The notes beneath the pieces were generated by a model, which was given only the letters and a program-made list of their open reading frames with translations, was not told the DNA's origin and made no database searches. Both the position numbers and the translations under genes were made by a program. From Massilia sp. YIM B02769 (GTDB lineage Bacteria > Pseudomonadota > Gammaproteobacteria > Burkholderiales > Burkholderiaceae_D): a DNA stretch of 53,466 bases. Shown here piece after piece: positions 8,750-20,508 of the stretch. The DNA is taken from assembly GCF_030411995.1 (NCBI RefSeq), contig NZ_JASNRC010000014.1:41384-94849 (forward strand). The letters are read 5' to 3'. Position 1 is the stretch's first letter. Every line of letters begins with the position of its first letter.

Positions 8750-11038
8750 GTGAACCAGGCCATGCGCTACGCGCTGGTGGTCGGCGGGGCGGTCGTCTCG
8801 ATCCTGCTGTTCCTGCTCGCCTCGGCTTCCGACAACTCCGGCTTCTTCGACCGTTACTATTCCTGGCTGCTGGGGCTGAACGCCACCATCGCCTTCCTGC
8901 TGCTGATCCTGGTGGTGGTGGCCCTCGGCCGCCTGTACTCGCGCTATAAGGCCAAGCGCTTCGGCTCGCGCCTGATGGCGCGCATGGTGCTGCTGTTCGC
9001 CGGCATCGGCATCCTGCCCGGCCTGGTGATCTTCATGGTGTCGGTGCAGTTCGTCTCGCATTCGATCGAATCCTGGTTCGACGTCAAGATCGAGGCCGCG
9101 CTGTCCTCGGGCCTGAACCTGGGCCGCGCCGCGCTCGACGAAGCCCAGGCCGACCTGGTGGCCAGCGCCCTGACCGTGTCGGCGACCCTGTCCGGACAGA
9201 GCGACTTCGGCGCCCAGCTGGCGCTGTCGCAGGCGATCCACGGCATCGAAGGCATGCAGAGCGCGATGCTGCTCGACGCCGACGGCAAGCTGATGGCCAG
9301 CGCCAGCGAGGACCGGCGCGCCGACCTCACGCCCGACCTGCCGACCCCGCAGATGCTGCGCCAGGCCGCCATGCCGGGTGGTTATGCGCGGCCCGAGGGC
9401 GGCATCGAGCTCGACTTCCGCGAGGCCGGGCTCGACTCCCAGAATGCCCTGGACGCCGCCACCGGCCTGCGCCTGCGCGTGGTGCTGGCCGTGCCCGAGC
9501 CGCCCGGCATGGCGCCGCGCTACCTGCAGATGATGCAGGCGGTGCCGGTGAACCTGGCCACGAATGCCGAAGTCCTGCGCAGCGCCTTCAGCGAATACCG
9601 CCAGCGCTCGGTGGCGCGCGAAGGCCTGCAGCAGATGTACATCCGCACCCTGACATTGACCTTGCTGCTGGTGATCTTCGGCGCCATCGGCACCGCGGTG
9701 CTGATGGCCGGTAACCTGGCCCAGCCGCTGCTGGTGCTGGCCGAGGGCACGCAGGCGGTGGCCGAGGGCGACCTGTCGCCGCGCCCGATCGTCGAGACCC
9801 GCGACGAACTCGGCACCCTGACCCAGTCCTTCAACGCCATGACCGGCCAGCTGTTCGAAGCGAGGAGCGCCGTCGAGCGCAACCGCGCGGCCCTGCAAAG
9901 CGCCAAGGCCCACCTGGAGTCGGTGCTGGCCAACATGTCGGCCGGCGTGCTGGTGCTCGACGCCGAAGGCACGGTCGTCAATTCCAACGACGCCGCCTGC
10001 CGCATCCTGCAGATGGAGCATGGCCACCTGAACGGGCCGCTGAACAAGATCGAAGGACTGGACGTGTTCGCCAACTGCGTCACGCGCGCCTTCTCGGCCC
10101 AGAGCGCGCAATCGGCCGCCGGCAGCGCGCGCCAGCGCACCCACTGGCAGCAGCAGATCGAGATCCCGCGCCCCGGCGAAGACCACGACACCACCTTGCT
10201 GACGCGCGGCTCGCGCCTGCCGGTGGGGGCGGGCAGCGGCTTCATCGTGGTGTTCGACGATATCTCGGACGTGATCTCGGCCCAGCGCTCGGTGGCCTGG
10301 GGCGAGGTGGCGCGCCGCCTGGCGCACGAGATCAAGAACCCGCTCACCCCGATCCAGCTGTCGGCCGAGCGCCTGCAGATGAAGCTCGAGGAAAAGCTCG
10401 ATGAAGCCGACGCCGCCCTGCTGGCGCGCGCGACGTCCACCATCGTCAACCAGGTCGACGCCATGAAGCGCATGGTCGACGACTTCCGCGACTACGCGCG
10501 CACGCCGCCGGCGGTGCTGGAACCGCTCGACTTGAACGGGCTGATCGAGCAGATCCTGAACCTGTACCTGGCCGAGGACGCCTCCGACATCATCCACGCC
10601 GCGCTGGCGCCGAACCTGCCGCCGGTGATGGGCGACGCCACCCAATTGCGCCAGGTGATCCACAACCTGCTGCAGAACGCCCAGGATGCGCTGGCCGACC
10701 GTGGGCCAGGTTCGGCGTCGAATGCGCCCGCGCCGCGCATCGACGTCGCCACCGAGATCATCCGCTACACTGGCGCCGACGGCACGGCCGGCACCGCGGT
10801 GCGCCTGGCGATCATGGACAACGGTCCCGGCTTCGCGCCGAAAATCCTGGCGCGCGCGTTCGAACCGTATGTCACATCGAAGGCGCGCGGCACCGGCCTC
10901 GGCCTGCCGATGGTGAAGAAGATCGTCGACGAACATGGCGGCCGCATCGATATTCAGAACCGTCCGGACGGAAGTGGCGCGTCGGTATTCATTTTGCTGT
11001 TAAAGTTAGCACAAGAGGCGAACTTGGCCGAAGTGTAA
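8750..11038 (+). CDS. NtrY-like membrane sensor histidine kinase
   Basis: A 762-residue sensor kinase starting at a GTG behind a strong AAGGGAGG ribosome site. There are three hydrophobic segments near residues 7-27, 42-65 and 80-105. A roughly 190-residue probable periplasmic region and another membrane segment near 300-325 follow, then a HAMP domain, a PAS domain (ANMSAGVLVLDAEGTVVNSN), and HisKA with phospho-acceptor His526 in RRLAHEIKNPLTPIQL. The ATP-binding domain has the N box NLLQNAQDAL, the G1 box DNGPGFAP and G2 GTGLGLPMVKK. NtrY kinases act on nitrogen or redox signals in related bacteria; the signal here is unknown. The partner is the regulator at 11101. Confidence 0.9.
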   Translation: MNQAMRYALVVGGAVVSILLFLLASASDNSGFFDRYYSWLLGLNATIAFLLLILVVVALGRLYSRYKAKRFGSRLMARMVLLFAGIGILPGLVIFMVSVQFVSHSIESWFDVKIEAALSSGLNLGRAALDEAQADLVASALTVSATLSGQSDFGAQLALSQAIHGIEGMQSAMLLDADGKLMASASEDRRADLTPDLPTPQMLRQAAMPGGYARPEGGIELDFREAGLDSQNALDAATGLRLRVVLAVPEPPGMAPRYLQMMQAVPVNLATNAEVLRSAFSEYRQRSVAREGLQQMYIRTLTLTLLLVIFGAIGTAVLMAGNLAQPLLVLAEGTQAVAEGDLSPRPIVETRDELGTLTQSFNAMTGQLFEARSAVERNRAALQSAKAHLESVLANMSAGVLVLDAEGTVVNSNDAACRILQMEHGHLNGPLNKIEGLDVFANCVTRAFSAQSAQSAAGSARQRTHWQQQIEIPRPGEDHDTTLLTRGSRLPVGAGSGFIVVFDDISDVISAQRSVAWGEVARRLAHEIKNPLTPIQLSAERLQMKLEEKLDEADAALLARATSTIVNQVDAMKRMVDDFRDYARTPPAVLEPLDLNGLIEQILNLYLAEDASDIIHAALAPNLPPVMGDATQLRQVIHNLLQNAQDALADRGPGSASNAPAPRIDVATEIIRYTGADGTAGTAVRLAIMDNGPGFAPKILARAFEPYVTSKARGTGLGLPMVKKIVDEHGGRIDIQNRPDGSGASVFILLLKLAQEANLAEV

Positions 11039-11100
11039 ATCAGGCATAAAATCACGACTGACGAATCACGGCAAACACGGGCGGAGACGGAAGGCAAAAG

Positions 11101-11826
11101 ATGGCGAACATACTCGTAGTTGATGATGAAATGGGCATCCGCGAGCTGCTCTCGGAAATCCTGGGAGACGAAGGCCACGCAATCACGCTGGCGGAAAACG
11201 CGCAGCAGGCGCGCGAAGCACGCGCGGCAGGCGCACCCGACCTGGTGCTGCTCGATATCTGGATGCCGGATACCGACGGCGTCACCCTGCTCAAGGAGTG
11301 GCAGCGCGACGGCTTGCTGACGATGCCGGTCATCATGATGTCCGGCCACGCCACCATCGATACCGCGGTGGAGGCAACCCGCATCGGCGCCCTGAACTTC
11401 CTGGAAAAACCGATTGCCCTGCAAAAGCTGCTGAAGGCCGTGCAGCAAGGCCTCACCCGCGCCCAGGAAGTGGCGCGCGCACCAAGCCCGCCGCCGCGTC
11501 CGGTGATGCCGCCGCCCGTGATGGAGGCCATGCCGGTGGCCAGCGCCCCGATGTACGCGCCGCAGCCGATGCCGGCGCCGGTGAACGGCGCACGCGTGGG
11601 CGTGGTCGGCCATGGCGACACCCAGGGCTATACGCTGTCGTTCGATCTGCCGCTGCGCGAAGCGCGCGACGCCTTCGAGCGCATGTACTTCGAGCACCAC
11701 CTGGGACGCGAAGGCGGCAGCATGACGCGCGTGGCCGAAAAAACCGGTCTCGAGCGTACCCACCTGTACCGCAAGCTCAAGCAACTGGGCGTCGAGCCGG
11801 GCAAGCTCGGCAAGCGCGGCGGGTGA
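11101..11826 (+). CDS. NtrX-like response regulator without AAA+ domain
   Basis: A 241-residue regulator. The receiver domain (about residues 1-120) has the acidic pair DDE near the N terminus, phospho-acceptor Asp52 in LLDIWMPD, the conserved Ser in MMSGHAT and Lys in EKPIA. A Pro/Met-rich linker follows (about 127-165), then a Fis-type helix-turn-helix (about 190-235, MTRVAEKTGLERTHLYRKLK). The central sigma-54-interacting AAA+ ATPase of NtrX and NtrC (about 230 residues, with GAFTGA) is absent; classical NtrX is about 450 residues. It therefore probably acts as a sigma-70-type activator or repressor. It lies 62 bases after the kinase gene with a GGAAGG ribosome site. Confidence 0.88.
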   Translation: MANILVVDDEMGIRELLSEILGDEGHAITLAENAQQAREARAAGAPDLVLLDIWMPDTDGVTLLKEWQRDGLLTMPVIMMSGHATIDTAVEATRIGALNFLEKPIALQKLLKAVQQGLTRAQEVARAPSPPPRPVMPPPVMEAMPVASAPMYAPQPMPAPVNGARVGVVGHGDTQGYTLSFDLPLREARDAFERMYFEHHLGREGGSMTRVAEKTGLERTHLYRKLKQLGVEPGKLGKRGG

Positions 11827-11869
11827 GCGCGGCGCGCGTTCACGCTGCCTGCGCCCAGGCCGCTATCTG

Positions 11870-12226
11870 TTGATTCCCACTACCATCGTCACCGGGCCGG
11901 GCGCCGGCCGGCGCGAGGCGGCGATTGCCGCCCTGATCGACCCGGCCGGGGAGGGCGCCACGGCCGTCATCCTCGAAGGCCTGCCCGACGGCACACTCCT
12001 CCTGGACGCTTCTCCCACGCTGCTGCTCGCACGCATCGCGCCCGGTTGCCTTTGCTGCGCGGGAAATCTCGTGATGCGTGTTACATTGAATCGTCTTCTG
12101 CGCCAGCACCCGACACGCTTGTTCATCGGCCTGGCCAGCGGCGAACACCTAGGTCAGTTGCGATCATGGTTAAGCAGTTCACCATACGATCAATTGTTAT
12201 CACTGACGCCGGACCGGCACACTTGA
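11870..12226 (+). CDS. Small G3E (CobW-like) GTPase-related protein
   Basis: A 118-residue frame with a TTG at 11870 as the nearest start. The frame stays open upstream into the regulator gene, so the true start is uncertain. It begins TTIVTGPGAGRREA, where G3E GTPases have a P-loop, but the GKT/S of a working Walker A motif is missing. It contains APGCLCCAGNL, resembling the GCxCC metal-binding motif of CobW-type metallochaperones, followed by HPTRLFIGLASGEHLGQL. The second half of a CobW protein is absent. It may be a degenerate single-domain relative or a relic. The codon use is like that of its neighbours. No ribosome site is obvious. Confidence 0.5.
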   Translation: MIPTTIVTGPGAGRREAAIAALIDPAGEGATAVILEGLPDGTLLLDASPTLLLARIAPGCLCCAGNLVMRVTLNRLLRQHPTRLFIGLASGEHLGQLRSWLSSSPYDQLLSLTPDRHT

Positions 12227-12323
12227 AATCGGTTCGCGCAGCCCCACCTCTTCACTGAAGTCGAAGCCAGCCGCCCGCCGCCGCGTGGCTGGTCCAACAC
12301 TCTGATCGAGAGAAGGAGTCATC

Positions 12324-12581
12324 ATGAACATGATCTATAACAGCGAACAGTACAGCGTGGTCGAATTTGGCGTCGATCGCGACCTCGAAGCCCTGCGCTT
12401 CGGCGGTTACGAAATCGTCGACAAAGCCGGCCGTCGCGAAGCGTTCATCGGCGGCAAACTGGCGCAGTCGTTCCGGCGCGACGTCAACAACCTGATCGCA
12501 AGCGAACCGACCATGGAAGAAATCGACGATTTCCTCGGCTCCTACGACACCCTGATGAGCCAACCGGTCGTCCTGCACTAA
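12324..12581 (+). CDS. DUF3567 family small protein
   Basis: An 85-residue acidic protein with a clear ribosome site (AGAAGGAG) before its ATG. The sequence NMIYNSEQYSVVEFG and GYEIVDKAGRREAFI match the small betaproteobacterial DUF3567 family as I recall it. No enzymatic motif, membrane segment or signal peptide is present. It stands alone between the CobW-like frame and the glutamine amidotransferase gene, with a GC-rich hairpin downstream. The function is unknown. Confidence 0.85.
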   Translation: MNMIYNSEQYSVVEFGVDRDLEALRFGGYEIVDKAGRREAFIGGKLAQSFRRDVNNLIASEPTMEEIDDFLGSYDTLMSQPVVLH

Positions 12582-12601
12582 GCCTTATCCTGACAAGCCC
12601 A

Positions 12602-12623
12602 GCGCCGGCTACGTGGCCGGCGC
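12602..12623 (+). terminator. GC-rich hairpin after DUF3567 gene
   Basis: Eight-base-pair arms GCGCCGGC and GCCGGCGC surround TACGTG. The following tract is C/T-rich rather than a pure T run, so it is a weak intrinsic terminator candidate. Confidence 0.35.
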
Positions 12624-12659
12624 CGCTTCCTCCTCCATCGCCATGGTAAGCTGCGCGCC

Positions 12660-13430
12660 ATGTGCCAACTTCTTGCAATGAACTGCAATGTCCCGACCGA
12701 CATTGTGTTCTCCTTCACCGGCTTCGCCCACCGCGGCGGCCGCACCGATACCCACCACGACGGCTGGGGCATCGCCTTTTTCGAGGGCGCCGGTGTACGC
12801 CATTTCGTCGACCACCAGGCCGCGATCGCCTCGCCGATTGCCGAACTCATCAAGCGTTACCCGATCAAGTCGACCAACGTCGTCGCCCACATCCGCAAGG
12901 CCACGCAAGGCCAGGTGGCGCTGGAAAACTGCCATCCCTTCGTGCGCGAGCTGTGGGGGCGCTATTGGGTATTCGCCCACAACGGCGATTTGAAGGAATT
13001 CGCACCAACACTCGATGGCGCCTTCCGCCCGGTGGGCAATACCGACAGCGAACTGGCTTTTTGCTACCTGCTGCAGGAATTGCGGCGCCGCTTCGGCGAC
13101 AGCCAGCCCGGCCGCGACGACTTGCATGCGGCCTTGCAGGAACTGGTGCGCGAGATCGCCGCCTACGGCACCTTCAACATGATGCTGTCCGACGGCACGG
13201 CCTTGTTCGCGCATTGCTCGACCAAGCTCTGCTACATCGTGCGCCAGTATCCGTTCACGGCCGCCTGCCTGTCCGACGAGGATTTGTCGGTCGACTTTTC
13301 CCAGGTGACGACGCCGAACGACCGGGTGGCCATCATCGTGACGGAACCGCTGACCAACAACGAAAGCTGGACCCATTTCGAACCCGGCGAACTCAAGCTG
13401 TTCGTCGACGGCTCGCCGCTGGCGCTGTAA
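12660..13430 (+). CDS. Class II glutamine amidotransferase (YafJ type)
   Basis: A 256-residue stand-alone class II glutaminase domain. The expected catalytic cysteine is Cys2 (MCQLLAMN), exposed after removal of Met1. HRGGRTDTHHDGWGIAFF, VVAHIRKATQG, NCHPFVRELWG and FAHNGDL follow in the family order. Residues in NTDSELAF and the EPLTNNESW tail also fit the YafJ/GATase_4 group. It should release ammonia from glutamine, but no synthase domain is attached and the acceptor is unknown. No operon partner is evident. An unusual nested hairpin with a T tract in its loop lies after the stop (about 13432-13474). Confidence 0.88.
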   Translation: MCQLLAMNCNVPTDIVFSFTGFAHRGGRTDTHHDGWGIAFFEGAGVRHFVDHQAAIASPIAELIKRYPIKSTNVVAHIRKATQGQVALENCHPFVRELWGRYWVFAHNGDLKEFAPTLDGAFRPVGNTDSELAFCYLLQELRRRFGDSQPGRDDLHAALQELVREIAAYGTFNMMLSDGTALFAHCSTKLCYIVRQYPFTAACLSDEDLSVDFSQVTTPNDRVAIIVTEPLTNNESWTHFEPGELKLFVDGSPLAL

Positions 13431-13535
13431 ATTTGGCATTACGGCATCTTTTTTTGCCGCATGACGATGCCAAAAATCCACTAATTGCTGAGAATGGGGT
13501 AGAGTGGGCGGCTTGAACCTCTCCCCGGGAACGCG

Positions 13536-14810
13536 ATGACCGATACCGCCAGCCTCGACCAGGCATCCCAGCCTCTGCAGCTACGCAATTTCTACCTGGC
13601 GCGCCAGCCCCTGCTCGACCGCAACCAGGCCTTGTTCGGCTACGAACTACTGTTCCGTAACCGCGCAGACGGCAATGCCGACATCGATTCGGGCCTGGCC
13701 GCCAGCGCCGGCGTGCTGGCCCACGCGGCCCAGCTCGGCCTGCCGCGCGCGGTGGGCGATGCCGTCGCTTTCCTGAACGTCGATACCGACGTGTTGATGA
13801 GCGACATCTTCGCCTTCCTGCCGCGCGAGCGCACCGTGCTCGAACTGACGGGCTCGGTGGAAGCGACCGACGCCGTGCTGTGGCGCCTGGCCGAGCTGGC
13901 CGGGCATGGCTTCCGTTTCGCCGCCGAGGCCTCCAGCCACGGCAACCGCCTGGGCCGCCTGCTGCCGCTGCTCGACTTCGTGAAGGTCGACTTGCGTGCC
14001 ACCCCGGTGGTGACCATGCTGGCGATCGTGCCGCGCCTGCGCGGTACCGGCAAACGCCTGATCGCGGAAAAGGTCGAGAGCCAGGCCGAGTACCGCACCT
14101 GCCTCGATCTCGGTTTCGATTACTTCCAGGGCTATTATTTTGCCAAGCCGTCGGTGCTGGCGGGGCGCAAGCTGTCGCCCTCGCAGGTGGCGCTGATGGA
14201 GCTGATGAACCTGGTGACCTCGGACGCCGACAACATCGAGATCGAGCGCGCCATCAAGCGCGATGTCTCGCTGTCGGTGAACCTGCTGCGCATCGTGAAC
14301 ACCCCGGCCGCCGGCCTGCGCCAGCGCATCGATTCCCTGAGCCAGGCCCTGATCGTGCTGGGCCGGCGCCAGTTGCAGCGCTGGCTGCAGATCATGCTGT
14401 ATGCCGAGCCAGGCACGCGCGGCCATACCCAGACGCCTTTGCTGATGCTGGCCAGCACCCGTGCGCGCCTGATGGAGCTGCTGGCCCAGCGCCTGCGCCC
14501 TGGCCAGCGGCAGGTGGCCGATGTGGCGTTCACGGTCGGCATCATGTCGCTGATGGATGCGCTGTTCTCGGTGCCGATGGCCGACCTGGTCGAGCAGATT
14601 CCGGTGAGCGACGAAGTCGCAAGCGCGCTGGTCAAGCGCAGCGGCTTCTTCGGCGAACTGCTGCGCCTGGCGGAATCGCTGGAACGGATGGAAGAGGGCG
14701 ACGAGATGCTGCCGGTGCTGGGCGAGCTGGCCGACAGCGGGGATGAGCTGGTGGAGCTGGAAATGGCGGCCTTCGAGTGGAGCGAGAAGGTGGTGCGCTA
14801 CGCGTTGTAG
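13536..14810 (+). CDS. EAL-HDOD domain signalling protein
   Basis: A 424-residue protein with an N-terminal EAL-like domain (about residues 15-205) and a C-terminal HDOD domain (about 205-400, starting LSPSQVALMELMNLV). In the EAL part, FGYELLFRN replaces the EALLR motif. ELTGS, FVKVDL, AEKVES and YFQGYYFAKP are recognisable, but the DDFG metal-binding segment is replaced by FRFAAEASS. It is therefore probably not an active cyclic-di-GMP phosphodiesterase. HDOD domains lack HD catalytic residues and serve in signalling or motility control. A target cannot be named from this locus. A palindromic repeat pair lies directly downstream. Confidence 0.88.
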   Translation: MTDTASLDQASQPLQLRNFYLARQPLLDRNQALFGYELLFRNRADGNADIDSGLAASAGVLAHAAQLGLPRAVGDAVAFLNVDTDVLMSDIFAFLPRERTVLELTGSVEATDAVLWRLAELAGHGFRFAAEASSHGNRLGRLLPLLDFVKVDLRATPVVTMLAIVPRLRGTGKRLIAEKVESQAEYRTCLDLGFDYFQGYYFAKPSVLAGRKLSPSQVALMELMNLVTSDADNIEIERAIKRDVSLSVNLLRIVNTPAAGLRQRIDSLSQALIVLGRRQLQRWLQIMLYAEPGTRGHTQTPLLMLASTRARLMELLAQRLRPGQRQVADVAFTVGIMSLMDALFSVPMADLVEQIPVSDEVASALVKRSGFFGELLRLAESLERMEEGDEMLPVLGELADSGDELVELEMAAFEWSEKVVRYAL

Positions 14811-14874
14811 TCGTAATGCGAAGTAAATGACGCTTGGCGTTGCGACCGGTCTTCCGCCACAGGCCTCGGATATC

Positions 14875-14980
14875 GTAGGGTGGGCGCCCCGTGCCCACGC
14901 GTGAACCGCGAACATTGTTGGCCCACTTTTGTGCCAACACTTTGCAAATATTACGCGTGGGCACGGAGCGCCCACCCTAC
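14875..14980. repeat. Inverted pair of palindromic repeats (REPIN-like)
   Basis: Arms 14875-14902 and 14953-14980 are inverted copies of a 28-base unit, matching at 27 of 28 positions. The unit starts GTAGGGTGGGCGCC and ends GTGCCCACGCGT. The 50-base spacer carries a smaller inverted motif around TTGTTGGCCC / GTGCCAACA. Each arm is itself partly palindromic (GTGGGC... GCCCAC). It lies between the ends of the HDOD gene and the SPW gene, which converge here. Confidence 0.85.
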
Positions 14981-15027
14981 AATCATCACCGACAACGGAC
15001 GTGCAGCGTGAAGCGCCGTGTTCGCTC

Positions 15028-15393
15028 CTACGTTCCGGCCCACTGCTGATGCAGGTCCGGGTCGGTACGCATCTCCCACAAACCCAATACGATGGTCGCC
15101 AGCCCGACGATGAGCATGCTTGCGCTCATGGGACGGTCGGAAATCACATCCACCAGCCAGGGCGACACCGCCACCCAGGCGCCGACGATGATGTTCACGA
15201 GCACGGCCCAGACGTAGGTCTTGTAGAGGTCGAACGCGGCCAGCGCCGCGATGATGGCGCCGGCGATGAAGGCATTCACCGCCGGCGGCGATTCGCTCGG
15301 GTAGCCCAGCACCCAGGGCGAGACGAACAGCCAGACGCCCAGCAGCAGGATTGCCTGATCCTGCCAGCGCCTGGTGGAAAGATGCATTGCCAT
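15028..15393 (-). CDS. SPW-repeat membrane protein
   Basis: A 121-residue protein with four predicted membrane segments. It carries two copies of the SPW motif, LFVSPWVLGY (about residues 22-31) and VAVSPWLVDV (about 75-84), which define the SPW-repeat family. The start at 15393 follows a GGAG ribosome site; a second Met two codons later is possible. The function of the family is not known. It is monocistronic, converging with the HDOD gene across a palindromic repeat pair. Confidence 0.85.
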   Translation of the reverse strand: MAMHLSTRRWQDQAILLLGVWLFVSPWVLGYPSESPPAVNAFIAGAIIAALAAFDLYKTYVWAVLVNIIVGAWVAVSPWLVDVISDRPMSASMLIVGLATIVLGLWEMRTDPDLHQQWAGT

Positions 15394-15880
15394 GGCTTTC
15401 TCCGGTTACGGACCGAGGTCCCTCAGGTTAGGCAATCGAAAAACCGGAAAGTTCTGTCGATCCTGATCGGTACTTGCTGCTGCCAGGGTTGTGCAGGCAA
15501 ACGCGGTTTGGCAAGGAGTGGATGCTCAGCGGCCGCGGGCGGGGCAATTGTTTCGGGGTAAGCAGCGAAAAACGCCCGGCGTCGGCGGGGCAATTGTTTT
15601 GAGTAAATGCGTTTGCTGGGGGAGGGGGCCTCAGGGGCCTTCTGCAATCGTGTCTCGTTTGGCCTGTGCATCGCGTCGCATCTTGTCTCGTTTTGTCTCG
15701 AAAAAAAGCGAGACAAGAAAAGACAGGACGCGACAGCTTTTACACGTCAAACAAGACAGTTTTGTAGAGCGGGGCTGGTGGGGCACCCGCCATCGCTCCC
15801 GTGGCGGGAACGATAGCGCTTGCCTGTCGACAGCGGGGCCACCTCTCGCGTCCCGCTCCGCCTGCGTCCTGCTGTCAGGC
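15394..15880. other. Gene-free region with direct and inverted repeats
   Basis: No convincing gene is seen in these 487 bases. They hold a 16-base direct repeat (GGCGGGGCAATTGTTT at 15538-15553 and 15584-15599) and an imperfect 23-base inverted repeat (left arm 15678-15700, right arm 15709-15731) around an A-rich loop. The inverted repeat contains TTGTCTCG twice on one side and CGAGACAA on the other. The hairpin lies about 150 bases beyond the metH stop codon and could be a distant terminator or a mobile-repeat remnant. Open frames across this area have no recognisable family. Confidence 0.5.
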
Positions 15881-19660
<3,780 letters not shown>

Positions 19661-19713
19661 GACGGGCTTTCAATAAGCGTGCGAGCGGGGTGGCACGGTT
19701 CGGGCGGTCTGAA

Positions 19714-19719
19714 ATTATA
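19714..19719 (-). promoter_or_regulatory. Candidate -10 box for metH
   Basis: Reads TATAAT on the minus strand, 54 bases before the metH ATG. No good -35 element lies at normal spacing, so an activator may be needed if this is the promoter. Confidence 0.45.
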
Positions 19720-19912
19720 CGTCATCAAGGGCCTGGCTTCCCGCTGCCCGGTCCTGGCGGCGGCAGATTGTATCGTTATGTGTTTATACGGACGATTGTT
19801 ACATGACGTTACAAAACCCGACCATTTAGCAATTTTACGGATACATACAGCGACGACAATAAATAAATGCCATAAGGAATGTGGCACGTTTTAAAAGAGA
19901 CGGGATGATTGC

Positions 19913-20134
19913 ATGAACAAAGAGTACGAACCCGATTGGGATCAGGCTATGGTGCAAAACCATGTAGCAGCACCGAAGCAACAGCCGGTGGGCGTGAAGC
20001 AGATCGTGACGATCCGCCTCGATGTCGACATGCTGGAATGGTTCAAGGCGGCTGGTCCAGGTTACCAGACCCGCATCAACCAGGTCTTGCGCGAACATAT
20101 GGACGCGCAACGCGCTGCGCAAGCAGACAATTAA
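19913..20134 (+). CDS. BrnA-like antitoxin, apparently orphan
   Basis: A 73-residue protein. The C-terminal half, TIRLDVDMLEWFKAAGPGYQ followed by TRINQVLREHMDA, is the ribbon-helix-helix-like segment typical of BrnA antitoxins. The N-terminal half is polar and unstructured-looking. BrnA normally follows and neutralises the BrnT RNase toxin, but no BrnT-like frame lies on either side: upstream is the divergent metH gene, downstream a terminator and repeats. It may be a stand-alone DNA-binding regulator derived from the antitoxin family. Confidence 0.75.
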   Translation: MNKEYEPDWDQAMVQNHVAAPKQQPVGVKQIVTIRLDVDMLEWFKAAGPGYQTRINQVLREHMDAQRAAQADN

Positions 20135-20143
20135 TTGTCATCG

Positions 20144-20166
20144 AACGCGCCCGAGGGCGCGTTTTT
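20144..20166 (+). terminator. Intrinsic terminator after the BrnA-like gene
   Basis: Arms AACGCGCC and GGCGCGTT form a GC-rich stem with a tiny loop, followed by a T5 run ending at 20166. It begins 10 bases after the stop codon. Confidence 0.85.
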
Positions 20167-20210
20167 CATTTGGGGCGAAGAATTCAAGCGTCGATCAGAC
20201 GCAGCGTGGA

Positions 20211-20437
20211 TTCGGACGTTAGCGCCAACCGTAGGGTGGGTTCGGACGTTAGCGCCAACCGTAGGGTGGGCACCCCGTGCCCACGCGGAAGCCAGCACAG
20301 CGCTAGCCTCATAAAAAACCCGTCGGGCCGCCTGGTGTTGGCCGCGTCCCGGGCATGCCGCGAACGCGTGAAATGGCATGAACGCGTCGTCGCCGCGTTC
20401 AAAAGCAAACGCGACGCATCGTTCCGCGTGGGCACGT
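20211..20437. repeat. Tandem 30-base duplication plus palindromic repeat
   Basis: A 30-base unit beginning TTCGGACGTTAGCGCC and ending GTAGGGTGGG occurs twice without change (20211-20240 and 20241-20270). The second copy runs into the palindromic repeat core, CACCCCGTGCCCACGCGG (20271-20288). The inverted partner is shortened: CCGCGTGGGCACG at 20425-20437. The 20 bases GCATCGTTCCGCGTGGGCAC (20416-20435) recur exactly at 35778-35797, so both sites belong to one element family with shared flanks. A separate hairpin, ATTGATGCC / GGCATCAAT, follows at about 20439-20459. No gene is present between 20135 and 20508. Confidence 0.8.
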
Positions 20438-20508
20438 CATTGATGCCCCCGGCATCAATGACCCCACCGTACGTCTACATCACGTCTGCCTCATGCGCAC
20501 CGAGCAGA

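Noticed and set aside
8180..10936. A 918-codon open frame opposite the NtrY-like gene
   Set aside because: Antisense shadow with compositional bias and no motif; the plus-strand kinase has complete domains.
13432..13474. Terminator after the glutamine amidotransferase gene
   Set aside because: The T tract lies in the loop of the nested hairpin, not after the stem, so it does not fit an intrinsic terminator.
19661..19800. A SAH or cobalamin riboswitch in the metH leader
   Set aside because: The short leader lacks the conserved cores of either class; only a -10 box is visible.
19661..20508. A complete brnTA toxin-antitoxin operon
   Set aside because: No BrnT-like frame was found next to the BrnA-like gene on either side.
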